Assembly: GCF_029840635.1 (NCBI RefSeq)
Contig: NZ_JAOCCU010000010.1
Span: 62,001-126,000, forward strand
Direction: 5' to 3'
DNA: 64,000 nt
From: Mitsuaria sp. GD03876
Lineage (GTDB): Bacteria; Pseudomonadota; Gammaproteobacteria; Burkholderiales; Burkholderiaceae_C
The notes under the pieces were generated by a model. That model was not told the DNA's origin, did not search any database, and saw only the letters and a list, made by a program, of their open reading frames with translations. Numbering within the stretch: position 1 is the stretch's first letter; every line of letters starts with the position of its first letter. Below are positions 17,417 through 24,730 of this stretch, piece after piece. The translations under genes were made by a program, and so were the position numbers.

Positions 17417-18843
17417 CCCGGCGGTCCGCGCGCCGGTCGTTGCGCGACCGGTTCGGCCGCTGGCTGGGTCCGACGCTGACCCGGCGCCTGATCGGCGCGC
17501 TGCTGGTGGCGGTCGCGCTGCTGGCCGCGCTGGTGCTGGTGCAGGACCAGATCGATGTCCGCCAGCAGCTCGCCGCCGACCCCGGCGTCCGCCAACTCGG
17601 CCGCCAGCTGGCCGCGGGACTCGATGAAATCGACGATGCGGCGCAGGCGGCCCGGCTGATCGCCGGCCATGCGCGCCATCTCCATGCACAGCGCGAGTGG
17701 CAGCGGCAGCACGCCGACGCCGACCTCCTCGTCGGCGACGTGCTGCTGCAGCTCTACGACCGCTCGGGGACATTGCTCTACGCCTCCGCGCACGCCGAGC
17801 CCATCGCGCGCGTGGGTGTCGGCGAGCAGGTCCTGGCCGGGCGGCGTCACTGGACCTGGCGCGCGGACGGTCCGCGCTGGTCGCTGCGGGTGGCCGAGCC
17901 GGCCATCGACAACGCCCGGCTGCTGGGTTTCGCCGGCTGGGAGCTGTCCAAGCAACTGCTGCTGGCCCTGCCGCTGATGGTCCTCCCGCTGTGGGTGGCC
18001 GTGCGGACGGGCCTGACGCCGCTGCGCCGCTTCACGCGCCGCATCGAGGGCCTCGACACGGAGGCGACGCTGGCTCCGCTGGACATGGACCTGCGGTATG
18101 CCGAGCTGCGCCCGCTGGGTCAGGCCTTCGACACCTTGCTGCGGCGCCTGCGCGAGCGGGTCGAGCGCGAACAGTCCTTCGTCCATGACGCCGCCCACGA
18201 ACTGCGGACGCCGCTGGCCGTGATCGCCGCGCAGGCGCACGTGCTGGTGCACGCGCGGGACGAGGCGGCGCGCGACGAGGCGTCGACGGCGATGCTCGAC
18301 GCCGTCGCGCGGAGCGCGCGTCTGTCGCAGCAATTGCTGGACCTTGCGTCGCTCGATCCGCGCGCCGCGCCCGTCGTGGAGATCGTCGACGTCGCCGCGT
18401 TCAGCGCGCGACTGCTGGCGGAGCGCAACGCGGACGCCCGGCAACGCGGGCTGTCCCTCTCGCTGGACGCACCGGACCGGGTGCTGGCGCGCCTGGATCG
18501 CGTGGCGATGGCATCGATCCTGCAGAACCTGCTGGACAACGCGTTGCGCTACGTGCCCGCGGGTGGCCGCATCGAGGTCGCCTTGTCGACCGACCCGCGG
18601 CACGGTCTGCGGCTCAGCGTCGCCGACGACGGGCCCGGCATCGCGGTGGAACATCGGGCGCAGGTGTTCGACCGCTTCTGGCGCGGACGCCACCATGACC
18701 AGCCGGGATCCGGCCTGGGGCTGGCGATCGTGCGGCAGGCCGCCGCACGCCTGGGCGGCCGCGTCACGCTGGAGGCCGGCGCCGATGGCCGCGGCGCGCG
18801 CTTCGAGCTGCACGTGCCGGCCTCGGTCTTGGGCATTCCTTAA
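17413..18843 (+). CDS. Sensor histidine kinase
   Basis: A 476-residue membrane kinase that pairs with the preceding regulator. Transmembrane helix 1 (LIGALLVAVALLAALVLV, about residues 30-48) and helix 2 (LLLALPLMVLPLWVAV, about 182-198) enclose a periplasmic sensor region of about 130 residues. A HAMP-like linker leads to the dimerisation domain with the phosphoacceptor His in HDAAHELRTPLAVI (about residue 260). The ATPase domain has the N box (QNLLDNALRYV), G1 (DDGPGIA) and G2 (GSGLGLAIV). The signal sensed cannot be read; the QseC/PmrB-like layout suggests an envelope or cation cue. Confidence 0.92.
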   Translation: MTRRSARRSLRDRFGRWLGPTLTRRLIGALLVAVALLAALVLVQDQIDVRQQLAADPGVRQLGRQLAAGLDEIDDAAQAARLIAGHARHLHAQREWQRQHADADLLVGDVLLQLYDRSGTLLYASAHAEPIARVGVGEQVLAGRRHWTWRADGPRWSLRVAEPAIDNARLLGFAGWELSKQLLLALPLMVLPLWVAVRTGLTPLRRFTRRIEGLDTEATLAPLDMDLRYAELRPLGQAFDTLLRRLRERVEREQSFVHDAAHELRTPLAVIAAQAHVLVHARDEAARDEASTAMLDAVARSARLSQQLLDLASLDPRAAPVVEIVDVAAFSARLLAERNADARQRGLSLSLDAPDRVLARLDRVAMASILQNLLDNALRYVPAGGRIEVALSTDPRHGLRLSVADDGPGIAVEHRAQVFDRFWRGRHHDQPGSGLGLAIVRQAAARLGGRVTLEAGADGRGARFELHVPASVLGIP

Positions 18844-18852
18844 GGTCCGCGT

Positions 18853-18891
18853 TTTCAGAATGGCGCCGTCAATGTCGACAGCCTTCTGAAA
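18853..18891. promoter_or_regulatory. Inverted repeat before the outer-membrane barrel gene
   Basis: TTTCAGAA (18853-18860) and TTCTGAAA (18884-18891) are perfect inverted copies separated by 23 bases, between the kinase stop and the GTG at 18898. It may be a regulator site or an RNA hairpin that masks the ribosome site of the barrel gene; no T tract follows, so a terminator is unlikely. Confidence 0.4.
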
Positions 18892-18897
18892 GCAGCA

Positions 18898-19473
18898 GTG
18901 AAGACGTTTCCGCTCCGACTTCTCGCGACGATCCCGCTGGCCTGGATCGCCTCGGCGGCGTTTGCAGCCGATCCCTACGTTGGTTTCTCGTGGGCCACGC
19001 CCGGCGAGGCACGCCTGAGCAACGGGCCCTCGAGCACGATCAAGAACAACAACAACCCCACGGCCGTGCGCCTGTACGGCGGCTTGCGATTTACCCCCGC
19101 CTGGTCGCTGGAGGCGGGCTACGGCGCCTTCGGCAGCTGGCGATTCACGGGCCTGACGTCCGGCCCGCGCGACACGGCGCGGATCTCGTCCGACGTCTTC
19201 TCGATCGCGGGGCGCTACTCGGTGGATCTGGACGACACGTTCTCGGTGTTCGGCAAGGCCGGTCTCGCGGTGAACCGCTTCCGGTACCGCGACTCGCTGG
19301 GGCAGTCGGTCCGTGATCGCCTGGTCCGTCCGATGTGGGGCATTGGCGTCGAGGCCAGGCTCAGCGATGCGCTGTCCGTGCCGCTGGAGTTCGAATCGTT
19401 CGGCAGCGGACGGACGCAGCTCGGCAAGTTCAACCAGCGCAAGCTGGAGATCGGCCTGAAGCTCAGCTTCTAG
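18898..19473 (+). CDS. Small outer-membrane beta-barrel protein (OmpA/OmpW-like)
   Basis: A 191-residue exported protein. The signal peptide (about 1-22, ending AFA) is followed by alternating hydrophobic/polar strands with the usual features of 8-strand barrels: YVGFSWATPG, AVRLYGGLRFTPAWSLEAGY, FSVFGKAGLAVNRF, MWGIGVEARLSD. It ends with the aromatic-terminated strand LEIGLKLSF, the outer-membrane targeting signal recognised by BamA. The start is a GTG 54 bases after the kinase stop, so it may be read with the two-component operon or be controlled by it. The last four bases overlap the stop of the convergent gene. Function beyond a barrel is unknown. Confidence 0.8.
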   Translation: MKTFPLRLLATIPLAWIASAAFAADPYVGFSWATPGEARLSNGPSSTIKNNNNPTAVRLYGGLRFTPAWSLEAGYGAFGSWRFTGLTSGPRDTARISSDVFSIAGRYSVDLDDTFSVFGKAGLAVNRFRYRDSLGQSVRDRLVRPMWGIGVEARLSDALSVPLEFESFGSGRTQLGKFNQRKLEIGLKLSF

Positions 19474-19754
19474 GCGTCGGCCCGGTCGGGCCGAGCCGAT
19501 GAGGCCGGCGCTGCGTGCGGGACGTCGCTATCGCCCGGTGCCGCGAGCGCCGGCGATGCCGGAGACGATGGAGGCGGTGCTGGGGTCCGCTTCATCGCCT
19601 TGAGAGAAGCGCGCGCTGAAATGGGACCCGTCACGATGAGGCAAACGACAACGACGATGAAGCCAGCCGGAAAGATGTCGAAGAGGGTGGGCACGAAGAT
19701 GTAGACGGCCGTGCTGACGGCCAGCAGGACCTGCAGCCACTTGATCCATTTCAT
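19470..19754 (-). CDS. Small membrane protein with two helices and a Pro/Ala tail (paralogue of 21070..21279)
   Basis: A 94-residue protein of unknown function. It starts MKWIKWLQVLLAVSTAVYIF, then a second hydrophobic helix (FIVVVVCLIVTGPISARA), a basic KAMKR boundary and a disordered tail of Pro, Ala and Ser. The first 50 residues match the 69-residue protein at 21070-21279 in order and spacing (MKW-K--QVLL-----AY-F-P---D-FP, then GP-SARA-L). The pair is therefore a duplication within one minus-strand group. Topology by the positive-inside rule puts both ends in the cytoplasm. It is the last gene of the group and its stop overlaps the convergent barrel gene. Confidence 0.7.
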   Translation of the reverse strand: MKWIKWLQVLLAVSTAVYIFVPTLFDIFPAGFIVVVVCLIVTGPISARASLKAMKRTPAPPPSSPASPALAAPGDSDVPHAAPASSARPDRADA

Positions 19755-19846
19755 GGTGTTGCGCCTTCGATTGAAGGCCTCCTTTTCATCCTGTCAGCTA
19801 CTTCAGCGAGTGGAATGGGCGTCGACAGGAGCATGAATACGGCGAG

Positions 19847-20101
19847 CTAGGCCTTCTTCGGCCGCAAGAGCGCCAGGGCGATCCAGACGAAGGTCACGGC
19901 CCCGACGGCATAGATCGCCACGCCGACCCAAAAGGGCCAGCCGCTCGACATCGACACCACTGTGTCGGACGTCGATCGGGAAGCGAGGACCACTTCCCCT
20001 GTCATGAGCACACGAACAACGTAGCCGACCACGCACACCCCCATCGCCAGGGAGATCCAGCCGACGACGGTCAACAGTCGCTTGATTGGGTGATCGGTCA
20101 C
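19847..20101 (-). CDS. Small two-helix membrane protein, unknown function
   Basis: An 84-residue protein with two hydrophobic helices (LLTVVGWISLAMGVCVVGYVV and PFWVGVAIYAVGAVTFVWIALALL). Between them is a polar Ser/Thr loop of about 20 residues, and it ends RPKKA. The start is a GTG with AAGGGA about eight bases upstream. It follows the 58-residue gene by 28 bases and precedes the 94-residue membrane gene, so it belongs to the same likely operon. I do not recognise the family. Confidence 0.65.
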   Translation of the reverse strand: MTDHPIKRLLTVVGWISLAMGVCVVGYVVRVLMTGEVVLASRSTSDTVVSMSSGWPFWVGVAIYAVGAVTFVWIALALLRPKKA

Positions 20102-20129
20102 AAGCCATTCCCTTCGTCTGAAGATGACG

Positions 20130-20306
20130 TCAATTCTGTTCTCCCAACTTCTTCTCCGCCGCCTTGATCACCCTGGCCGGCTTGGACCGCATCGCCTGAG
20201 CTCGGCATCGCCTCTCCGAAGCAACGACGAAAGCCGGATGCTCCGCGAGGAGATCGCAGATGACGGCATCGAGCGGATGCTTGCGTGTGACTTGGACGAG
20301 CTTCAA
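20130..20306 (-). CDS. Small cytoplasmic protein with TTG start, unknown function
   Basis: A 58-residue reading frame found by reading through the gap between two small genes. It begins with TTG (MKLVQVTRKHPLDAVICDLL), has AGGTG a few bases upstream, and ends VIKAAEKKLGEQN. The composition (charged helices, Lys-rich end, no runs of Arg or Pro) looks like real protein, unlike the other frames here. It lies in the frame of the preceding gene 24 bases after that stop, and 28 bases before the next start. It could therefore also be the 3' remnant of a longer ancestral gene cut by a stop. No signal peptide or membrane helix is seen. Confidence 0.5.
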   Translation of the reverse strand: MKLVQVTRKHPLDAVICDLLAEHPAFVVASERRCRAQAMRSKPARVIKAAEKKLGEQN

Positions 20307-20330
20307 GCGGCACCTACGTTTCGCGGGTTT

Positions 20331-21023
20331 TCACTCCGGCTTGGCGAAGTTGGGAAATACCTTGACGCCGATGCTCACGCCGGTTGCGGCTGCGCGACCC
20401 ATGGTCTTCGCGCCCGGCAGCGCTTCGAGAGGAACCGCGATCCAGCCGCGATTGCCGGATGAGTCCAGGAGGTGCCAAGCCATCTTCTTGTCCTGCAGAT
20501 TGACATCCCCGATGGATTGCCAAGCCGTAGGCGACACCTCTGCTCGACCATCCAGGACGCCGAGCCCTCTGGGGTACATCCAGCCGAAGAGCGTCGCGCC
20601 ACATTTGATCGTGGACTTCCCTTTCAGCACGGACCAATGCCCGAGGCCGACCATGGCGCCCATCGACAAGGTGACGGTTCTTCTCCTCCAAATGGGCGCC
20701 TTGCCGTCCACAGGCCAGTCGGCTTCCGAGATCTCGACGTCGACCTTTCGAGTGGGATCGCCGCTGGAGAACGTCGAAGGGCGGGAGGAATCATTCAGGG
20801 TCACCGGATCGGAGAAGCGAACTGCACACAAGCGTGACCCCGCCCGAATCAAAGTCAGTCGATCCCCGATCGGGTCGATCCACTCGAACCCGATGATCGC
20901 CGCGTCCGAAGTGCGCTGAATCACGATCCTTTCGTCGGGCCGGCTCACTCCGTCTGCCAGCGCGCAGGTGGTCGCCGCGACCAGCGGCACGCTTGCAACG
21001 CAACGAATCATTGAGAACGGCAT
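20331..21023 (-). CDS. Exported protein of unknown function
   Basis: A 230-residue protein with a signal peptide (about 1-20, ending ALA after VPLVAATTCALA). The mature part has short beta-rich stretches and polar loops (ERIVIQRTSDAAIIGFEWID, AVRFSDPVTLND, GHWSVLKGKSTIKCGATLFG, NRGWIAVPLEALPGAK). Two Cys (in RLCAVRF and IKCGAT) could form a disulfide. The start at 21023 is chosen for a GAGG site about nine bases upstream; a start at 21059 would add twelve residues. I do not recognise a family. Base composition is lower in GC than the flanking genes, as is true of the whole 19.8-21.1 kb stretch. Confidence 0.65.
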   Translation of the reverse strand: MPFSMIRCVASVPLVAATTCALADGVSRPDERIVIQRTSDAAIIGFEWIDPIGDRLTLIRAGSRLCAVRFSDPVTLNDSSRPSTFSSGDPTRKVDVEISEADWPVDGKAPIWRRRTVTLSMGAMVGLGHWSVLKGKSTIKCGATLFGWMYPRGLGVLDGRAEVSPTAWQSIGDVNLQDKKMAWHLLDSSGNRGWIAVPLEALPGAKTMGRAAATGVSIGVKVFPNFAKPE

Positions 21024-21069
21024 TCGTTGGAACCTCGGTAGCCCGCGATGAAGGTGCACAGCGCCATGC

Positions 21070-21279
21070 CTACCGCTCCTCGGCGCCCGAGCGCTCCGGC
21101 GCCTCGTCCTTGCGCTTACGTTCCCTCAATGCCGCGCGGGCCGACACTGGCCCGATCACGAGGATCAGCGGCAGCAGGATGAAGAAGAGAGACGGAAAGT
21201 TGTCGTGCACGACGGGCAGGAAGACATAGGCGCCGCTGGCCGCGAACAACAGCACCTGAACGACCTTCAGCCATTTCAT
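21070..21279 (-). CDS. Small two-helix membrane protein (paralogue of 19470..19754)
   Basis: A 69-residue protein, first gene of the minus-strand group. It has helix 1 (KVVQVLLFAASGAYVFLPVV), a short DNFPS turn, helix 2 (LFFILLPLILVIGPVSARAA) and a charged tail of Lys, Arg, Glu and Asp. A strong GGAGGAGG ribosome site lies about seven bases before the ATG, the best in this group. Similarity to the 94-residue protein is clear in both helices. Function unknown; candidates include an immunity, chaperone or envelope-stress role, none shown. Confidence 0.7.
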   Translation of the reverse strand: MKWLKVVQVLLFAASGAYVFLPVVHDNFPSLFFILLPLILVIGPVSARAALRERKRKDEAPERSGAEER

Positions 21280-21418
21280 CTGGCGCCTCCTCCCGGCGGC
21301 GATGCTAGTGCCTCGAGCGCCGATACCCGGCGCGGACTTTCCCTCTCGCGTCGCCCCGGCGGTGTGGCGCCCAACCCTGTATCGTCACGCCTCCAAACAA
21401 GGTCCTGGGGAGGACGTC

Positions 21419-22393
21419 GTGAGATGGACAACGTGGTGGCTGGCCGCGGCGGGCGCCGTTCTCGGCGCATTGGCCGCAGTGCTGGTCTTCTTCAGCGGGC
21501 ATGAAGCGTCCTCCGCGAGTGACGCAGCGACAAGCGCGGTGTCTGACACCGCTGCATCGCGGAACTTCCCCGCGGGACGACCCGCCGCCTTACCGTCATC
21601 GGACGCAGCGTCCACGCCCGCCCCGGCACCCGCGACCAACGCCAGCCTCAGCCCCGCGCTCCGCTGGGACCGCGCCTTCGCCCAGGCTCGCCAGACCAAC
21701 ATCCGCGTCGCCGCGCATCAGGCCGCGATCAGCGGCGCGCTGATCGACGCGGTGGCCGTCGAGCAGGCGCGGCAGCGCTGCTCGCGCCTGGATCTCGAGT
21801 TCCGGACCGCCGTGCATCTCCACAAGGACCAGGTGACCGACACCATGAAGCAGGCCTTCAAGCGCACCGCCCAGGCCTGCGAAGGCTTCGGCGAGCTGAG
21901 GTTCCGCCCGCTCTATGGCATCAAGGACGACGGCGGCTTTGGCGAGCTCGCCGCCGATCTGCATGCGGGCCGGGGCCTGATGCGCGATGCCGCGCGACGC
22001 GAGCGGCTCCTCCAGCAGGTGATCGAGACGAAGTCGATCGAGCTGCTGGACCACATGCGGACGATGCTGGACATCCCGGCCATGGCGCCGTTCGGCTTGC
22101 AGCCCGCGACCGAGCTGCCCGCGATCATCGACCGCGCGCTGCTGCAGCTCGCGGTGCAACTGCGTGCCTGCAATCAACGCGGCGACTGTGACCGCGTCGC
22201 GCAGGAGAACTTCCAGTGCCTCGACTACAACGCCTGCGTCTCGGACCTGAACCGCTTCCCCGAGGAACGCATGTTTGGCTCGGTGTCGCAGCAGGCGTTC
22301 CTGTTCAAGATCACGCCGGAACCGCTGGATCAGGCCGCGTTGCGCAAGCGCTGGGACGAGATCCAGGCGGCCGTGGCCCGGATCGGCGGGTGA
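21419..22393 (+). CDS. Membrane-anchored periplasmic protein of unknown function
   Basis: A 324-residue protein. An N-terminal helix (WWLAAAGAVLGALAAVLVFF, about residues 5-24) acts as anchor or uncleaved signal. A Ser/Ala/Pro-rich linker (about 30-75) leads to an alpha-helical domain with several Cys (QRCSRLDLEFRTAV, RTAQACEGFGELRF, LRACNQRGDCDRV, FQCLDYNACVSDL) that could form disulfides in the periplasm. The GTG at 21419 is preferred because GGGGAGG lies about five bases upstream and the anchor begins at once. An upstream ATG at 21302 would place 39 unrelated residues before the anchor. No family recognised. Confidence 0.7.
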   Translation: MRWTTWWLAAAGAVLGALAAVLVFFSGHEASSASDAATSAVSDTAASRNFPAGRPAALPSSDAASTPAPAPATNASLSPALRWDRAFAQARQTNIRVAAHQAAISGALIDAVAVEQARQRCSRLDLEFRTAVHLHKDQVTDTMKQAFKRTAQACEGFGELRFRPLYGIKDDGGFGELAADLHAGRGLMRDAARRERLLQQVIETKSIELLDHMRTMLDIPAMAPFGLQPATELPAIIDRALLQLAVQLRACNQRGDCDRVAQENFQCLDYNACVSDLNRFPEERMFGSVSQQAFLFKITPEPLDQAALRKRWDEIQAAVARIGG

Positions 22394-22411
22394 CGGATCG
22401 GCGTCGATCGC

Positions 22412-22729
22412 TCAGCCGGCTGGCGCCGGCGCGCGCGCCAGATCGCGCAGCATGGACCAGGGATAGATGCCCCTCGCGTGGCCGTCGCTGAACCCGAGCC
22501 GCAACGCGTAATGCCCTACCAGGTCGGCCTCGATGAGCCGAATTCCTGGATCGACCACTGACGCCTCGCCCCGACGCGAGGCGGCGACGCAGTGGGCGCA
22601 ACGGCACGCCGCGCGCAGCGAGGTAGCGCTGAGCGTCAGCTCGCCGTCTGACCATCGCAGCCGGAGCTCGCTACCGGCGACCTCGATGCCCTCGGGCGCC
22701 TCCGATGCGCTCTGAACTCCGGCGCTCAT
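22412..22729 (-). CDS. DUF971 (gamma-butyrobetaine hydroxylase N-terminal-like) protein
   Basis: A 105-residue protein of the DUF971 family, the small metal-binding domain found alone, at the N-terminus of gamma-butyrobetaine hydroxylases, and fused to Mrp/ApbC iron-sulfur carriers. Visible hallmarks are LRLRWSDGELTLSATSLRAACRC (read in two parts around LRLRWSDG), the C-x-C-x2-C motif in CRCAHC, GHYALRLGFSDGHARGIYPW and LRDLA. It is the last gene of the eight-gene operon and overlaps the HEAT-repeat gene by four bases (ATGA). Known solitary members are linked to Fe-S protein maturation, which would suit an operon with a ferredoxin. The role here is inferred. Confidence 0.82.
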   Translation of the reverse strand: MSAGVQSASEAPEGIEVAGSELRLRWSDGELTLSATSLRAACRCAHCVAASRRGEASVVDPGIRLIEADLVGHYALRLGFSDGHARGIYPWSMLRDLARAPAPAG

Positions 22730-23697
22730 GACAACCGCTGGCGCGCCAGCCTCGCGGCCTTGCGCACCTCCGGATCCGGATCGGCGTCCGCGGCCTCCAG
22801 CGCTGGCAGCGCCTTCGCATCGCCGATCTCGCCCAGCGCGATCGCGGCCTCCTTGCGCAGGTTGCCGGCGCGCGCCGTCAGCGCCTCGATGAGCACCGGC
22901 AGCGCCTGCACGTCGCGCAGCCGGCCGAGCGACCGCGCCGCGCGCAGCTGGACTTGCCAGTACTCATCGGCCATCGCCTGCCTCAGCGCCTCGCAAGCCT
23001 CGCCCTGCCCCAGCTTGCCCAGCGTCGTCGCCGCCTCTTCGCGGACCTGCCACGCGGAGTCGCGAAGCGCCGCGCACAGCGCGGACAACACCGATGCCGC
23101 TTCGCCCGGCGACGCCAAGCCAAGCGCGCCAGCGGCCACGCGGCGCACCTCGGCATCCGCGTCTTCCGTGGCCAGGCCCGCGAGCGCAGGCAGCGACGGC
23201 GAATGCTTCAACCAACCCAACACGCCCACCGCCTCGCGGCGCACCGCCACGTCGGCATGCGCGAGCGCCATCGTCGCGGGCACCGCCGCCGCCGGGACGC
23301 GCAGCTCCTTGAGCGCGCGCAGCGCGGCCGCCGACACGAACGCATCCGCGTCATCCGCGCGGGACACGAGCCGCGCGCCCGCCACCGGATCCTTCAGCTC
23401 GGCCAGTGACTGCGCCGCTGCCTCGCGCACCTCCGCCTCGTCGCGGAGCGCATCGGCCAGCGCGTCGACCACGTCGCCGTCGTTCCAGCCCGCCAGCACG
23501 CGGGCGGCCTCGGCCCGGAGCGTCGCTTGCGGATCGCGGCGCAACACCGCCACCAACGCGGGCAGCAGGGCCTCGTCCTCCACGTCGGTGAAGTCGAGCA
23601 AGGCGACACGCCGCACGCCTGCGTCAGGGCTCGACAGGCGCTGGCGCAGGTCGTCGACGCGGGGATCGGTATCGGATGAAAGGAAGGTCATGGGCAT
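22726..23697 (-). CDS. HEAT-repeat protein
   Basis: A 323-residue solenoid made almost wholly of HEAT repeats of about 31 residues. Repeating units read LRRDPQATLRAEAARVLAGW, LRDEAEVREAAAQSLAELKD, LRDSAWQVREEAATTLGKLG and ADEYWQVQLRAARSLGRLRD. Such proteins bind other proteins; related ones act as phycobilin lyases or hydroxylases but no such active site is seen. It has no signal peptide and is probably cytoplasmic. It could help assemble or insert the cofactors of the flavoprotein/ferredoxin pair encoded upstream. The ATG at 23697 or 23691 may be the start; neither has a strong ribosome site. It follows the ATPase gene by about 97 bases. Confidence 0.85.
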   Translation of the reverse strand: MPMTFLSSDTDPRVDDLRQRLSSPDAGVRRVALLDFTDVEDEALLPALVAVLRRDPQATLRAEAARVLAGWNDGDVVDALADALRDEAEVREAAAQSLAELKDPVAGARLVSRADDADAFVSAAALRALKELRVPAAAVPATMALAHADVAVRREAVGVLGWLKHSPSLPALAGLATEDADAEVRRVAAGALGLASPGEAASVLSALCAALRDSAWQVREEAATTLGKLGQGEACEALRQAMADEYWQVQLRAARSLGRLRDVQALPVLIEALTARAGNLRKEAAIALGEIGDAKALPALEAADADPDPEVRKAARLARQRLS

Positions 23698-23794
23698 CAA
23701 AGGGGGGCCTGGGGACCAATGGAAGCAACCGAATCGATGGCGCCCATCAGGTCGATGGATCGAGGGGTCGATGGGATCGGGCAGTCGGACGACC

Positions 23795-24730
23795 TCAAAC
23801 GGCGAATCGCCATTGCGACGGCGTTGGCGGCGCGCCCAGCGGCGTGAGTCGCTCCAGCGGCGGCCCGTCCGTGTCGTGCCGCAGCAGCGCGAGGCAGCGC
23901 CGCTTGAGCGCGACGAACGCAGGATCGGTGAGGTGCTCCGCGCGGCGCGGGCGCTCGAACGGCACGTGCAGCGCCTCGACGATGCGCCCCGGCCGCGCGC
24001 TCATCACCAGCACGCGATCGGCCAGGAACAGCGCTTCGTCGATGTCGTGGGTGACGAAGACCACCGTCGGCGACAACCGCGACCACAGCGACAGCAGCAG
24101 TTCCTGCATCCGCGACCGCGTCAACGCGTCCAGCGCGCCGAAGGGTTCGTCCATCAGCAGCACGCGCGGCCGGTTGATCAGCACGCGTGCGATCTCGACG
24201 CGCTGCTGCATGCCGCCGGACAGCTCGCGCGGGTAGCGGTGCTCGAAGCCGGACAGGTCGACGAGGTCGAGCAACTCGCGAGCTTCGCGCTCGCGCGTCG
24301 CGCGGTCGACGCCCTTCATCTTCAAGCCGTAGGCGACGTTGCCGAGCACCGTCTTCCACGGAAACAGCGTGTGCTGCTGGAACACCAGCCCACGCGCGGG
24401 ATCGGGCCCGACGATGGACGCACCGTCCACGCGCAGCTCGCCACGCGCGATCCGCAGGTGCCCCGCGAGCGCGCCCAGCAGCGTCGACTTGCCGCAGCCC
24501 GACGGTCCCAGCAGGCAGATGAACTCCCCGGGCGCGACGTCGATCGACACGTCGTGCAGGACCTCGAAGCGCGCGGCGCCCTGCCCCACCTCGATGCTGA
24601 CGCGGTCGACCGCGACATGGCCGCTCGACGGCCTCGGCCGAGGCGGCGCTTGTGGCGGCGACGGCAACGGCGCTTGAAGCGATCGCGCCTGCGGCGGCGC
24701 CGCTCGCTCCGACAGCAACGGCGCCGTCAT
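23795..24730 (-). CDS. ABC transporter ATP-binding protein (nitrate/sulfonate/taurine class)
   Basis: A 311-residue ATPase of the SsuB/TauB/NrtD class. After a 45-residue Pro/Ala-rich head it has Walker A GPSGCGKST, the Q-loop (RGLVFQQHTLFPW), signature LSGGMQQRVEIARVL, Walker B VLLMDEPFGALD and the switch His in FVTHDIDEALFLADR. This subclass imports small anions or pyrimidines. It overlaps the permease gene by four bases (ATGA). The start at 24730 is fixed by that overlap. Confidence 0.92.
   Translation of the reverse strand: MTAPLLSERAAPPQARSLQAPLPSPPQAPPRPRPSSGHVAVDRVSIEVGQGAARFEVLHDVSIDVAPGEFICLLGPSGCGKSTLLGALAGHLRIARGELRVDGASIVGPDPARGLVFQQHTLFPWKTVLGNVAYGLKMKGVDRATREREARELLDLVDLSGFEHRYPRELSGGMQQRVEIARVLINRPRVLLMDEPFGALDALTRSRMQELLLSLWSRLSPTVVFVTHDIDEALFLADRVLVMSARPGRIVEALHVPFERPRRAEHLTDPAFVALKRRCLALLRHDTDGPPLERLTPLGAPPTPSQWRFAV

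Noticed and set aside
20098-20313. A 71-codon ATG frame on the minus strand beside the 58-residue gene.
   Set aside because: Its composition is less protein-like, and it overlaps the better frame and the GTG start of the next gene.
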